Part shown: positions 33,835 to 40,620 of the stretch, one piece after another
How the letters are laid out: the number at the start of each line of letters is the position of its first letter
Position numbering within the stretch: the first letter of the stretch is position 1
NCBI GenBank assembly: GCA_028819435.1
Contig: JAPPLK010000009.1
Location: 1 to 40,620, forward strand
Direction: 5' to 3'
Length of the DNA: 40,620 bases
Source of the DNA: Nitrospira sp.
GTDB lineage: Bacteria; Nitrospirota; Nitrospiria; Nitrospirales; UBA8639
Program-made: the position numbers and the translations under genes
Notes under the pieces: generated by a model
Databases searched by the model: none
Told to the model about the DNA's origin: nothing
The model's input: only the letters and a program-made list of their open reading frames with translations

Positions 33835-34218
33835 ATGTATACTGCCACCGTCATTCTCCACCTCATCGTCTGTTTTTTGATGATCGCCGCGATCCTGCTT
33901 CAAGCAGGGAAGGGAGCCGAAATCGGTGCGGCGTTCGGCGGGTCCAGTCAAACGGTATTCGGCAGTCGCGGTCCCGGAACGTTTCTCAGCAAAGTCACGG
34001 TAGCTGCGGCCGTTATTTTCATGCTGACTTCACTCGGACTGGCGTTACTGTCCAAACAGGAAAACGCCGCGTCGGTGATTGACGTTCCCGCCACGTCCGG
34101 CGAAGCCACCTCCTCCGCTCCGGACGGCACGGAGGCAGTTCCTGAAACCGAGTCTCCCGACGCATCAGGTGCCCCCGCCGAATCCTCCGACGCGCACCCT
34201 GAACACACACCGCAGTAA
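33835..34218 (+). CDS. secG: Protein-export translocase subunit SecG
   Basis: Small inner-membrane subunit of SecYEG that assists SecA-driven export. The 127 residues have two membrane helices (about 4-24 and 55-75) joined by the conserved loop LLQAGKGAEIGAAFGGSSQTVFGSRGPGTFLSKVT, followed by a polar Ser/Glu/Pro-rich tail. The tail is longer than in E. coli but common in this family. The tpiA-secG order is widespread. Confidence 0.95.
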   Translation: MYTATVILHLIVCFLMIAAILLQAGKGAEIGAAFGGSSQTVFGSRGPGTFLSKVTVAAAVIFMLTSLGLALLSKQENAASVIDVPATSGEATSSAPDGTEAVPETESPDASGAPAESSDAHPEHTPQ

Positions 34219-34223
34219 TTTGA

Positions 34224-34260
34224 CTCCCTCGCCCTTGAGGGAGAGGGCTGGGGTGAGGGG
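34224..34260. repeat. G-rich intergenic stem-loop repeat
   Basis: CTCCCTC-GCCCTT-GAGGGAG (7-bp stem) followed by AGGGCTGGGGTGAGGGG; same family as 3048-3087. It lies between the convergent secG and ilvE genes and could help termination, but it has no T-run. Confidence 0.65.
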
Positions 34261-34311
34261 TCTCCAGCGTTTTTTATCGGATTACGCTACGCTGAGCCGA
34301 CCTGCAACTAC

Positions 34312-35226
34312 TTACACCGGCGTCAGCCATTGGGCGTGGGAATCGTCTTCGCCCTTTACGATGTCAAAGAAGGTTTTCTGCAGAAGATCCGTGACGGGGC
34401 CCCGTTTTCCGGTTCCGATCTGACGGTCGTCGATTTCCCGAACAGGTGCCACTTCGGCGGCTGTTCCCGTGAGGAATACTTCTTCGGCCACGTATAATGC
34501 ATCACGGGTAAACCGTTCCTCCACCACTGGAATGTTTTTCTCCTTGGCCAACTCCAGGATGGAATGACGGGTGATCCCTTCCAGGATAGAGGTCAAGGGG
34601 GTGGTCTTGAGCACGCCCTTTGACACGATGAACACGTTTTCTCCGGTACCCTCGGCCACGTAGCCCGCCGTGTCCAGGAGAATGGCCTCGTCGTACCCCG
34701 CGCTTTTCGCCTCACACTTGGCCAGGATGGAATTCACGTAGTATCCGGAGACTTTTGCGCGGGTCATGGAGACGTTTACGTGGTGGCGGGTAAAGGACGA
34801 CACCTTGGCCCGGATTCCATGCACCAGGGCGTCCTCTCCCAAATAGGTGCCCCACGGCCAGGCGGCAATCGCCAGCTTGACGGGATTGTTCCAGGGATAC
34901 AGCCCCATTTCCCCATACCCCACGTACAACAAGGGACGGATATAGCAGGAGTCCAGTTTATTGATCCGAACCGTCTCCACGATGGCCTCGAACACGTCCT
35001 TGCGGCTGTACGGGACGTTCATCATCACGATATGCGCCGACTCAAACAGCCGGTCTACGTGTTCACGCAAGCGAAAAATCATCGACCCGGTTTTCCCCCG
35101 ATAGCAACGAATGCCTTCGAAGGCTCCCAGGCCGTAGTGCAAGGAATGCGTCAACACGTGGACGGAGGCTTCGTCCCAATTCACGAACGTTCCGTCCATC
35201 CAGATTTTTTCACTCGGCGTCACCAT
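34312..35226 (-). CDS. ilvE: Branched-chain amino acid aminotransferase
   Basis: PLP-dependent enzyme that makes Leu, Ile and Val from their 2-oxo acids with glutamate. The 304 residues are of fold type IV: LHYGLGAFEGIRCY (29-42), the PLP Lys158 (TRAKVSGYYVNS) and the phosphate and substrate loops GYVAEGTGENVFIV and FLTGTAAEVAPV. The ATG at 35226 is preceded by AAAGGTGG. It is transcribed against secG and away from rplU. Confidence 0.95.
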   Translation of the reverse strand: MVTPSEKIWMDGTFVNWDEASVHVLTHSLHYGLGAFEGIRCYRGKTGSMIFRLREHVDRLFESAHIVMMNVPYSRKDVFEAIVETVRINKLDSCYIRPLLYVGYGEMGLYPWNNPVKLAIAAWPWGTYLGEDALVHGIRAKVSSFTRHHVNVSMTRAKVSGYYVNSILAKCEAKSAGYDEAILLDTAGYVAEGTGENVFIVSKGVLKTTPLTSILEGITRHSILELAKEKNIPVVEERFTRDALYVAEEVFLTGTAAEVAPVREIDDRQIGTGKRGPVTDLLQKTFFDIVKGEDDSHAQWLTPV

Positions 35227-35395
35227 GCCCCACCTTTCTGCTCCCGACTATCTTCTCGGAAACGTGTCCTCATACTCTTAGCTTATAACGAGGTGGTCCC
35301 AGCCTGTCAATCCGGCCGCTTCGACATCCCGCCACGCCTTGACACCTCTTTCTGGTGCATGATACACGTGCAGTCAATGAAAGGATGACGCTTTT

Positions 35396-35710
35396 ATGTA
35401 CGCGATCTTGGAAACCGGCGGAAAACAATACCGGGTCGAACGCGGTTCGATCCTTCAGGTCGAAACCCTGCACGCCGAAGTCGGTCAAACCTTGGAGCTG
35501 AAGCCCGTTCGGTTCATTTCAACGGGCGAGGAACTCCTTCGCGGACAACCGGTGATCGAAGGGGCGCACGTCCAAGCCACGGTGATTCGGAACGGCCGAA
35601 CCCGATCGATCACGGTGTTCAAGAAAAAACGCCGGAAGAATTACCGAAAAACCCGCGGACATCGTCAATCATTCACCCAACTCCGCGTCGATGACATCGT
35701 CACGGGCTAG
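35396..35710 (+). CDS. rplU: 50S ribosomal protein L21
   Basis: Ribosomal protein that binds 23S rRNA near L20. The 104 residues show the family start [20 protein letters not shown] and the basic end [34 protein letters not shown] precedes the ATG. A TTGACA at 35339-35344 is a possible -35, with only a poor -10 (GATACA at 35361). rpmA follows after 14 bases. Confidence 0.97.
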   Translation: MYAILETGGKQYRVERGSILQVETLHAEVGQTLELKPVRFISTGEELLRGQPVIEGAHVQATVIRNGRTRSITVFKKKRRKNYRKTRGHRQSFTQLRVDDIVTG

Positions 35711-35724
35711 CAAAAGGACCGGGC

Positions 35725-35982
35725 ATGGCACATAAAAAAGGTGGCGGCTCATCTCGAAACGGACGCGACAGCAATCCTCAATATCTGGGCGTCAAACGGT
35801 ACGCCGATGAACGGGTGCAACCAGGCAACATTCTCGTTCGCCAACGAGGCACCAAGTTTTATCCCGGCTATAACGTCGGGATGGGCAGGGATCATACCCT
35901 CTTTGCCAAAGTGGCCGGAATCGTGAAAATCGAAGGAGGCGAAGCGCGCCGTAAGATCAGCGTGTATCCCTCCTCAACATAA
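35725..35982 (+). CDS. rpmA: 50S ribosomal protein L27
   Basis: Ribosomal protein at the peptidyl-transferase centre. The 85 residues begin [26 protein letters not shown], the expected N-terminus without the cleaved leader found in Firmicutes. It pairs with rplU; obgE follows after a 271-base gap filled with repeats. Confidence 0.97.
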   Translation: MAHKKGGGSSRNGRDSNPQYLGVKRYADERVQPGNILVRQRGTKFYPGYNVGMGRDHTLFAKVAGIVKIEGGEARRKISVYPSST

Positions 35983-36056
35983 ACAACCCATCTTCCCTCC
36001 GGTCCTTTCTTCCCAGTCTTGGTACGAAGATGAACCCCATAGATCGTCTTTTCTAT

Positions 36057-36160
36057 TCCCCTCCTTTGTAAGGAGGGGCGAGGGGAGGTAGAGGCCAGTG
36101 CCCCTTGCTCTCTGGACAGGTGGCTCTACCCCACCTATCCTCCCCTTACAAAGGGGAGGA
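36057..36160. repeat. Head-to-head pair of G-rich hairpins (REPIN-like)
   Basis: Left unit CCCCTCCTT-TGT-AAGGAGGGG (36058-36078) with tail CGAGGGGAGGTAGAGG. Right unit, inverted, tail CTCTACCCCACCTA then TCCTCCCCTT-ACA-AAGGGGAGGA. The tails face each other over a spacer of about 30 bases. It lies between rpmA and obgE; the rest of 35983-36253 shows no gene. Confidence 0.72.
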
Positions 36161-36253
36161 AAAGCGACCCTGAGCCACATGGTTCCCTTTTCATCCCTTG
36201 GTGTGCAGACAGCGAGTCTGCATGAAGGATTCCTATGACAATCATGGTGCCGT

Positions 36254-37261
36254 ATGTTCATAGACCACGCAAAAATTTTTGTACGGTCGGGCAACGGCGG
36301 GAACGGCGGTTGTAGTTTCCGGCGGGAAAAATTCGTGCCCCATGGCGGCCCGGACGGCGGTGACGGCGGAAACGGCGGAAGCGTTGTGGCTACGGCGTCG
36401 ACCCGCGTCACCACGTTACTCGACTTGAAATATCAGCGCCACTATGAGGCCAAATCCGGAGCGCCGGGGCAAAAAGCCAATCGTCATGGCCGTACCGGTG
36501 CCGACGTCACGATCACCGTGCCGGTCGGGACCATCATCAGGTGCGCGGAAACCCGTGAACTCCTGGCAGACCTGGTGACACCCGAACAGCGCGTGATCGT
36601 GGCCAAGGGAGGAAAGGGCGGCAAAGGCAACGCCCGCTTTGCCACCTCCACGAACCGGGCGCCCCGGACGTTCGAAGAGGGGACACCCGGTGAAGAATGG
36701 CACCTCGACCTGGAACTGAAACTCCTGGCCGACGTCGGACTCGTGGGATTTCCCAACGCCGGAAAGTCCACGTTGATTTCCACGCTCTCGGCCGCTCGAC
36801 CGGAAATTGCCGACTATCCCTTCACAACCCTGAAGCCGCACTTGGGAGTCGTTCCCGTGGGCGAATACGACAGTTTCGTCATGGCCGACGTTCCCGGCCT
36901 CATCGAAGGCGCCCACCGGGGCAAAGGCCTGGGCCATCAATTTCTCAAACATATTCAACGGACGCGTTTCCTGTTGTATCTTATTGATGTCTCCGACTGG
37001 ACCACGGATGATCCCGTGAACACGTTACGCGTGTTGCAGGAAGAGTTGTCCGCCTTCGATCTCACCCTGGGGAAGCGCGCCTTCGCCGTCGTCGGAACCA
37101 AAATCGACGCCCAAGGCAACGGGCAACGTCGCCTGGAGATCGAGCGCTATTGCCGTGACCAACAGGTGCCCTTCTTTTCCATCTCCTCGGCCACGCGTGA
37201 GGGGCTCGACACCCTGCGTACGTTCATGGCTCAACGTCTTCAGGAAATCGAGGCGGCATGA
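36254..37261 (+). CDS. obgE: GTPase Obg/CgtA
   Basis: Essential GTPase for 50S ribosome maturation and stress control. The 335 residues have the Gly-rich Obg domain (1 to about 158; FVRSGNGGNGGCSFRREKFVPHGGPDGGDGGNGG) and a G domain with G1 GFPNAGKST (about 164-172), DVPGLIEGAH and TKID as the G4 motif (Thr in place of the usual Asn, an accepted variant). There is no C-terminal OCT domain. It overlaps proB by ATGA. Confidence 0.96.
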   Translation: MFIDHAKIFVRSGNGGNGGCSFRREKFVPHGGPDGGDGGNGGSVVATASTRVTTLLDLKYQRHYEAKSGAPGQKANRHGRTGADVTITVPVGTIIRCAETRELLADLVTPEQRVIVAKGGKGGKGNARFATSTNRAPRTFEEGTPGEEWHLDLELKLLADVGLVGFPNAGKSTLISTLSAARPEIADYPFTTLKPHLGVVPVGEYDSFVMADVPGLIEGAHRGKGLGHQFLKHIQRTRFLLYLIDVSDWTTDDPVNTLRVLQEELSAFDLTLGKRAFAVVGTKIDAQGNGQRRLEIERYCRDQQVPFFSISSATREGLDTLRTFMAQRLQEIEAA

Positions 37262-38379
37262 GAGATCTCATCGTCTCATACGCCAAACGGCTCGTCATAA
37301 AAATTGGCAGCAGCATTCTCGCTGCCCCGGCGGGCTTGCGGCTCGACCACATTCAACGCCTCTCCGGTGAAATCGCCCGTCTCAAGCAGGAACAACGGGA
37401 AATCGTCCTGGTGTCATCGGGGGCTATCCTGGCCGGCATCGGGAAACTTGGCCTCAAGTCCTATCCGCAAACCCTGCCTTTGCAACAAGCTGCGGCTTCG
37501 GCCGGACAGAGCCATCTCATTCACGCCTATGAAACCTGTTTTCAGGAAGCCGGACAACATATCGCCCAAGTCTTGCTCACCCATGAAGACCTGGCCGATC
37601 GCAAGCGTTTTCTCAATGCACGGCACACGCTGACGACGTTGCTCAAGCTGGAGAGCATTCCGATTATCAATGAAAACGACGCCGTCTCGGTGGACGAAAT
37701 TCGTTTCGGTGACAACGACACCCTTGCGGCACAGGTCGCCCACTTGGTCGATGCGGACCTGTTCATTATTCTCTCTGACGTCGACGGGCTGTTCACCCGG
37801 GACCCTCGACGCGACCCGGAAGCCACGTTGATCTCACACGTGACGGACATCACTCCGGAGATCGAACAAGGAGCGGAAACCTCACAGAGCCAGGAAAGCC
37901 GCGGGGGCATGGTCACGAAAATCCAGGCGGCCAAACTGGCCCGGCAATTCGGAGTCCCCACGTTGTTGCTCAACGGTGAAACCCCGGACCTGTTGTCAAG
38001 CGTCCTGGCCGGCTCAGGCCACGGCACCCTGTTCTTTTCCCAAGGCCGGAAACTCCCCAGCCGGAAGCATTGGATCGCCTATACGCTCCGGTCAAAGGGA
38101 AAACTCGTGCTGGATGCCGGTGCCGTCGCGGCACTGACCACACGGGGGAAAAGCCTCTTGCCTTCTGGGATCGTCGACGTGAAAGGGACGTTCGCTGCGG
38201 GTGATCCCGTCTCTTGCGTAGACGTGGACGGCAAAGAATTTGCCAAAGGATTGGTGAATTTTTCATCGGACGTCATCACCGGCATCAAGGGGCGCCGGAC
38301 CAACGAAATTTCCCATGGGGCAGGCACTCACGAATATGAAGAAGTCATCCACCGGGACAACCTTGCTCTCTTGAGCTGA
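37258..38379 (+). CDS. proB: Glutamate 5-kinase
   Basis: Phosphorylates glutamate in the first step of proline synthesis. The 373 residues form an amino-acid-kinase domain (about 8-260; VIKIGSSIL, NENDAVSVDEIRFGDNDTLAAQVA) and a C-terminal PUA domain (about 280-370). It overlaps obgE by 4 bases. No proA is visible in the window. Confidence 0.96.
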   Translation: MRDLIVSYAKRLVIKIGSSILAAPAGLRLDHIQRLSGEIARLKQEQREIVLVSSGAILAGIGKLGLKSYPQTLPLQQAAASAGQSHLIHAYETCFQEAGQHIAQVLLTHEDLADRKRFLNARHTLTTLLKLESIPIINENDAVSVDEIRFGDNDTLAAQVAHLVDADLFIILSDVDGLFTRDPRRDPEATLISHVTDITPEIEQGAETSQSQESRGGMVTKIQAAKLARQFGVPTLLLNGETPDLLSSVLAGSGHGTLFFSQGRKLPSRKHWIAYTLRSKGKLVLDAGAVAALTTRGKSLLPSGIVDVKGTFAAGDPVSCVDVDGKEFAKGLVNFSSDVITGIKGRRTNEISHGAGTHEYEEVIHRDNLALLS

Positions 38380-38390
38380 CCGCCTCCTAT

Positions 38391-38446
38391 ACCCCTCCTT
38401 TGTAAGGAGGGGTGAGGGGAGGTAGAGGTAGAGGTAGAGGTAGAGG
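38391..38446. repeat. G-rich hairpin with expanded GAGGTA tail
   Basis: A perfect 10-bp stem ACCCCTCCTT-TGT-AAGGAGGGGT (38391-38413), then GAGGGGAGGTAGAGG; here the last six bases are repeated in tandem (GAGGTA about four times). This is the only unit of the family with such an expansion. It lies in the 124-base proB-nadD gap. Confidence 0.75.
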
Positions 38447-38503
38447 AGAGGCAAAGAACGCGGTCATCCCCGGTCAGGATAACCGTGTGGTAATGAATGC
38501 CGG

Positions 38504-39184
38504 ATGAGCGATTCCCCTTTTACGCGCATTGGTTTGCTGGGCGGCACGTTCAACCCCGTTCACAACTGCCACCTTTCGATTGCCGGACAGGCGCAACGAG
38601 CATTAGCGCTCGACCGGGTGATCTTCATTCCTTCGGGAACTCCCCCCCACAAGTCGGGTGAATCATTGGTCCCGGCGCACCATCGATTGAGCATGGTGCA
38701 ACGCGCCGTCACGGATTTGCCGGACTTTGCGGTTTCCGACGTGGAAGCCAACGCGCCGGGTCCATCCTACACCATCGATACAGTCCGAACGCTTCGGGCA
38801 ACCGTGAAAGGAGAACTCTGGTTTATCATCGGTCTCGATGCGTTTCTCGAGATTGCAGAATGGAAATCGGCCGAGGCCTTATTGGCCTCGATGAACTTTC
38901 TGGTGTTGTCGCGGCCCCACGTTCCCTTTTCCCTGGTGGCCTCGCTGACGCTGTTCCCTCCCCTGTCACTCTCGCAACTTGAGCGTTTGGATGAGGGACA
39001 ACAACAGCGCCTGGATCACCCCATCGGCCCGCGGGCCATGATCACGTTCCTGCGAATTGACCCGTGTAACATATCCTCATCCGCGGTACGGGAACGCATC
39101 CGGAAGGGCGAGGACGTCGCCGGCTGGTTGCCACTCCCGGTGCATTCTTATATAATCGAACACAACTTGTACGTCCCGCGTTAA
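38504..39184 (+). CDS. nadD: Nicotinate-nucleotide adenylyltransferase
   Basis: Adds AMP to nicotinate mononucleotide in NAD synthesis. The 226 residues contain GLLGGTFNPVHNCHL (about 9-23) and the second nucleotide motif ISSSAVRERIRKG near the C-terminus. In the HxGH motif the Gly is Cys (HNCH), a small deviation. It belongs to the obgE-proB-nadD-rsfS cluster; rsfS follows. Confidence 0.94.
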   Translation: MSDSPFTRIGLLGGTFNPVHNCHLSIAGQAQRALALDRVIFIPSGTPPHKSGESLVPAHHRLSMVQRAVTDLPDFAVSDVEANAPGPSYTIDTVRTLRATVKGELWFIIGLDAFLEIAEWKSAEALLASMNFLVLSRPHVPFSLVASLTLFPPLSLSQLERLDEGQQQRLDHPIGPRAMITFLRIDPCNISSSAVRERIRKGEDVAGWLPLPVHSYIIEHNLYVPR

Positions 39185-39219
39185 GGAGCCGCCCTATTTC
39201 AGACGTCAAACACAAAGCC

Positions 39220-39615
39220 TTGGTTATCGGAGGTATCGCCCTCGACAAAAAAGCCTCCGACGTCATGGTCCTGCAAATAGGACATCTCACCTCAATTGCC
39301 GATTATTTTGTCATTTGCTCCGGAAATTCAGGACGACAGGTCAAAGCCATTGCCGAAGCCATCCGGCAGGAAATGGCTCATCGCTTCGGAGACCACGGCG
39401 CAATAGAGGGAGAAACCGCGGCGAACTGGGTCCTTCTCGATTATCAAGACGTCATCGTGCATATTTTTCGTGAAGAGAGTCGTACGTATTACGGTATCGA
39501 GAACATGTGGAGAGACGCCCCGCAAATCCCGTCAACGGAATATGATTCGCAAGCCCTGGGAACCCTGTTGTCACAGCCCCCCGAATCGCCGAAGATGTTG
39601 CATCAAGCAAGCTGA
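39220..39615 (+). CDS. rsfS: Ribosomal silencing factor RsfS
   Basis: Binds L14 and blocks subunit joining when nutrients are short. From the TTG at 39220 it has 131 residues; IALDKKASDVMVLQIGHLTSIADYFVICSGNSGRQVKAIAEAI and NWVLLDYQDVIVHIFREESRTYYGIENMW are typical. The start is doubtful: AAGGAG (39183-39188) lies much too far from the TTG, but 7 bases before an in-frame ATT (39196) that would add ISDVKHKA and give the family's usual N-terminal helix. Confidence 0.92.
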   Translation: MVIGGIALDKKASDVMVLQIGHLTSIADYFVICSGNSGRQVKAIAEAIRQEMAHRFGDHGAIEGETAANWVLLDYQDVIVHIFREESRTYYGIENMWRDAPQIPSTEYDSQALGTLLSQPPESPKMLHQAS

Positions 39616-39648
39616 CACCGTAGTTTTGATTGCCGAGGGAGTAAGCGC

Positions 39649-40620
39649 ATGACTCGATTCGACGTGCTCGCGGAACAGGTGCTGGGAGGCCATCCGGTCA
39701 CCCGTGCAGAAGGGTTGGAGCTCCTCCAAACCGACGACGCCCAACTCTTACCCCTCGTCAACGCCGCGTATACGATTCGCCACGCCTATTTCGGTCGAAA
39801 AGTGACCATCCAAATGCTGTTCAACGCGAAGAGCGGCGCCTGTCAGGAAGATTGTCATTATTGCTCGCAGTCCAGCATCTCCACGGCTCCCATCGACCGC
39901 TATGCGTTGGTGTCACCGGAGGAAATGCTCAAGGCCGCCCGCCGGGCTCATGAAGCCAAAGCGGAACGGTATTGCGTGGTGATCAGCGGACGAAGCCCAC
40001 TCGAAAAAGAAGTGGACGACATCGCCTCCGCGGTGCAGCGGATCAAACAGGAACTGCCGATGCAAGTCTGCTGCTCCCTGGGACTGCTCACCGAACCCCA
40101 GGCCAGACGACTCAAGGCCGCCGGGGTGGACCGCATCAACCACAACCTGAACACGAGCGAGGCCTATCACTCCTCCATCTGCACGACCCACACGTATCAG
40201 GACCGGATGACCACCTTACGCAACGCGCGAGCCGCGGGGCTGGAATTGTGTTCGGGCGGGATCGTCGGCATGGGTGAGTCCGACGAGGATCTTGTGGACT
40301 TGGCCCTTGCCCTGAAAGACCTCAACCCCGACTCGATCCCGTTGAACATGCTTCATCCGATTCCGGGCACCCCCTTGGCCGACGCCAGACACCTGACCCC
40401 GCAACGGTGCCTGAAGATCCTCTGCCTGTTCCGCTTTATCCATCCACGACGAGAACTGCGCGCGGCGGGAGGACGAGAATTCAATCTCCGATCCCTGCAA
40501 CCCATGGCCCTGTACGTGGCGGACTCGCTCTTCGTCAACGGCTACCTCACAACCCCCGGCGACCCCGCCCATGAAGTCGAACAGATGCTCACAGACCTGG
40601 GCTTCGAAGTGGCGGGGAAA
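39649..40620 (+). CDS. bioB: Biotin synthase, cut by window end
   Basis: Radical SAM enzyme that inserts sulfur into dethiobiotin. The 324 visible codons start MTRFDVLAEQVLGG and remain open at the last base, so only a short C-terminal part is missing. The [4Fe-4S]/SAM motif CQEDCHYC is present (about 65-72), as are later Cys in RYCVVISGR, MQVCCSLG and GLELCSGGIVGMGE that match the [2Fe-2S] ligands, and AAGGREFNLR with the fourth ligand Arg. GAGGGAGTAA precedes the ATG. It is transcribed with rsfS, 33 bases upstream. Confidence 0.94.
   Translation, partial: MTRFDVLAEQVLGGHPVTRAEGLELLQTDDAQLLPLVNAAYTIRHAYFGRKVTIQMLFNAKSGACQEDCHYCSQSSISTAPIDRYALVSPEEMLKAARRAHEAKAERYCVVISGRSPLEKEVDDIASAVQRIKQELPMQVCCSLGLLTEPQARRLKAAGVDRINHNLNTSEAYHSSICTTHTYQDRMTTLRNARAAGLELCSGGIVGMGESDEDLVDLALALKDLNPDSIPLNMLHPIPGTPLADARHLTPQRCLKILCLFRFIHPRRELRAAGGREFNLRSLQPMALYVADSLFVNGYLTTPGDPAHEVEQMLTDLGFEVAGK

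Overview
The window looks like a chromosomal segment of a Gram-negative bacterium of moderately high G+C, most likely in or near Nitrospirota (Nitrospira-like). The reasons are the gene order (prfB-lysS-lolC-lolD; gap-pgk-tpiA-secG; rplU-rpmA-obgE-proB-nadD-rsfS), an SmbP-type small His-rich metal-binding protein beside a multiheme cytochrome c, and an outer-membrane lipoprotein apparatus (lnt, lolCD). The assignment is inference from gene content only; no rRNA or tRNA gene is visible.

Layout. 1-338: no gene, short repeats and the first copy of a 142-bp mobile repeat. 339-6563: lnt, prfB (with an intact +1 programmed frameshift), lysS, lolC/E and lolD, closely packed or overlapping. 6745-10894: outer-membrane barrel protein, a coiled-coil/HhH lipoprotein, uppP and an orphan beta-class DNA methyltransferase. 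11035-15829, minus strand: a nitrilase-family hydrolase, then beyond a terminator a five-gene run transcribed leftwards: histone-deacetylase-like protein, membrane-anchored pentaheme cytochrome c, double-rhodanese sulfurtransferase, Ala/Pro/Glu-repeat lipoprotein and SmbP. 16449-18501: TPR protein, a vapBC toxin-antitoxin pair with promoter and operator, and a two-gene unit of unknown function. 18.9-25.3 kb: a G+C-rich accessory block with a truncated LolA-like gene, a cytochrome P450, a MATE exporter and an overlapping MpaB oxygenase - SDR - sulfotransferase unit. It is flanked by direct copies of a stem-loop repeat, one of which forms the 3' end of the neighbouring xerD-like gene. 26.7-40.6 kb: core genes again (TPR/periplasmic-binding protein, site-2 protease, trpS, gap, pgk, tpiA, secG, ilvE, rplU, rpmA, obgE, proB, nadD, rsfS) and a bioB cut by the window end.

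The most unusual structure is a set of five copies of an exactly 142-bp element (195-336, 8495-8636, 16292-16433, 26572-26713, 33657-33798). It has 18-bp terminal inverted repeats, and three copies show perfect 4-bp target duplications (two others nearly so). Terminal bases change in compensating pairs. All five copies lie in the same orientation, each immediately upstream of a plus-strand gene: a non-autonomous (MITE-like) transposable element. A second family of short G-rich hairpins with a polar tail occurs singly and as head-to-head pairs, resembling REP/REPIN elements.

Metabolically the core part covers envelope biogenesis (Lnt, Lol, UppP, LpoA-like protein), lower glycolysis/gluconeogenesis (gap-pgk-tpiA), translation and ribosome maturation (prfB, lysS, trpS, rplU, rpmA, obgE, rsfS), and NAD, proline, branched-chain amino acid and biotin synthesis. 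The accessory block looks like part of a transferred pathway for oxidising, reducing, sulfating and exporting an unidentified small molecule.
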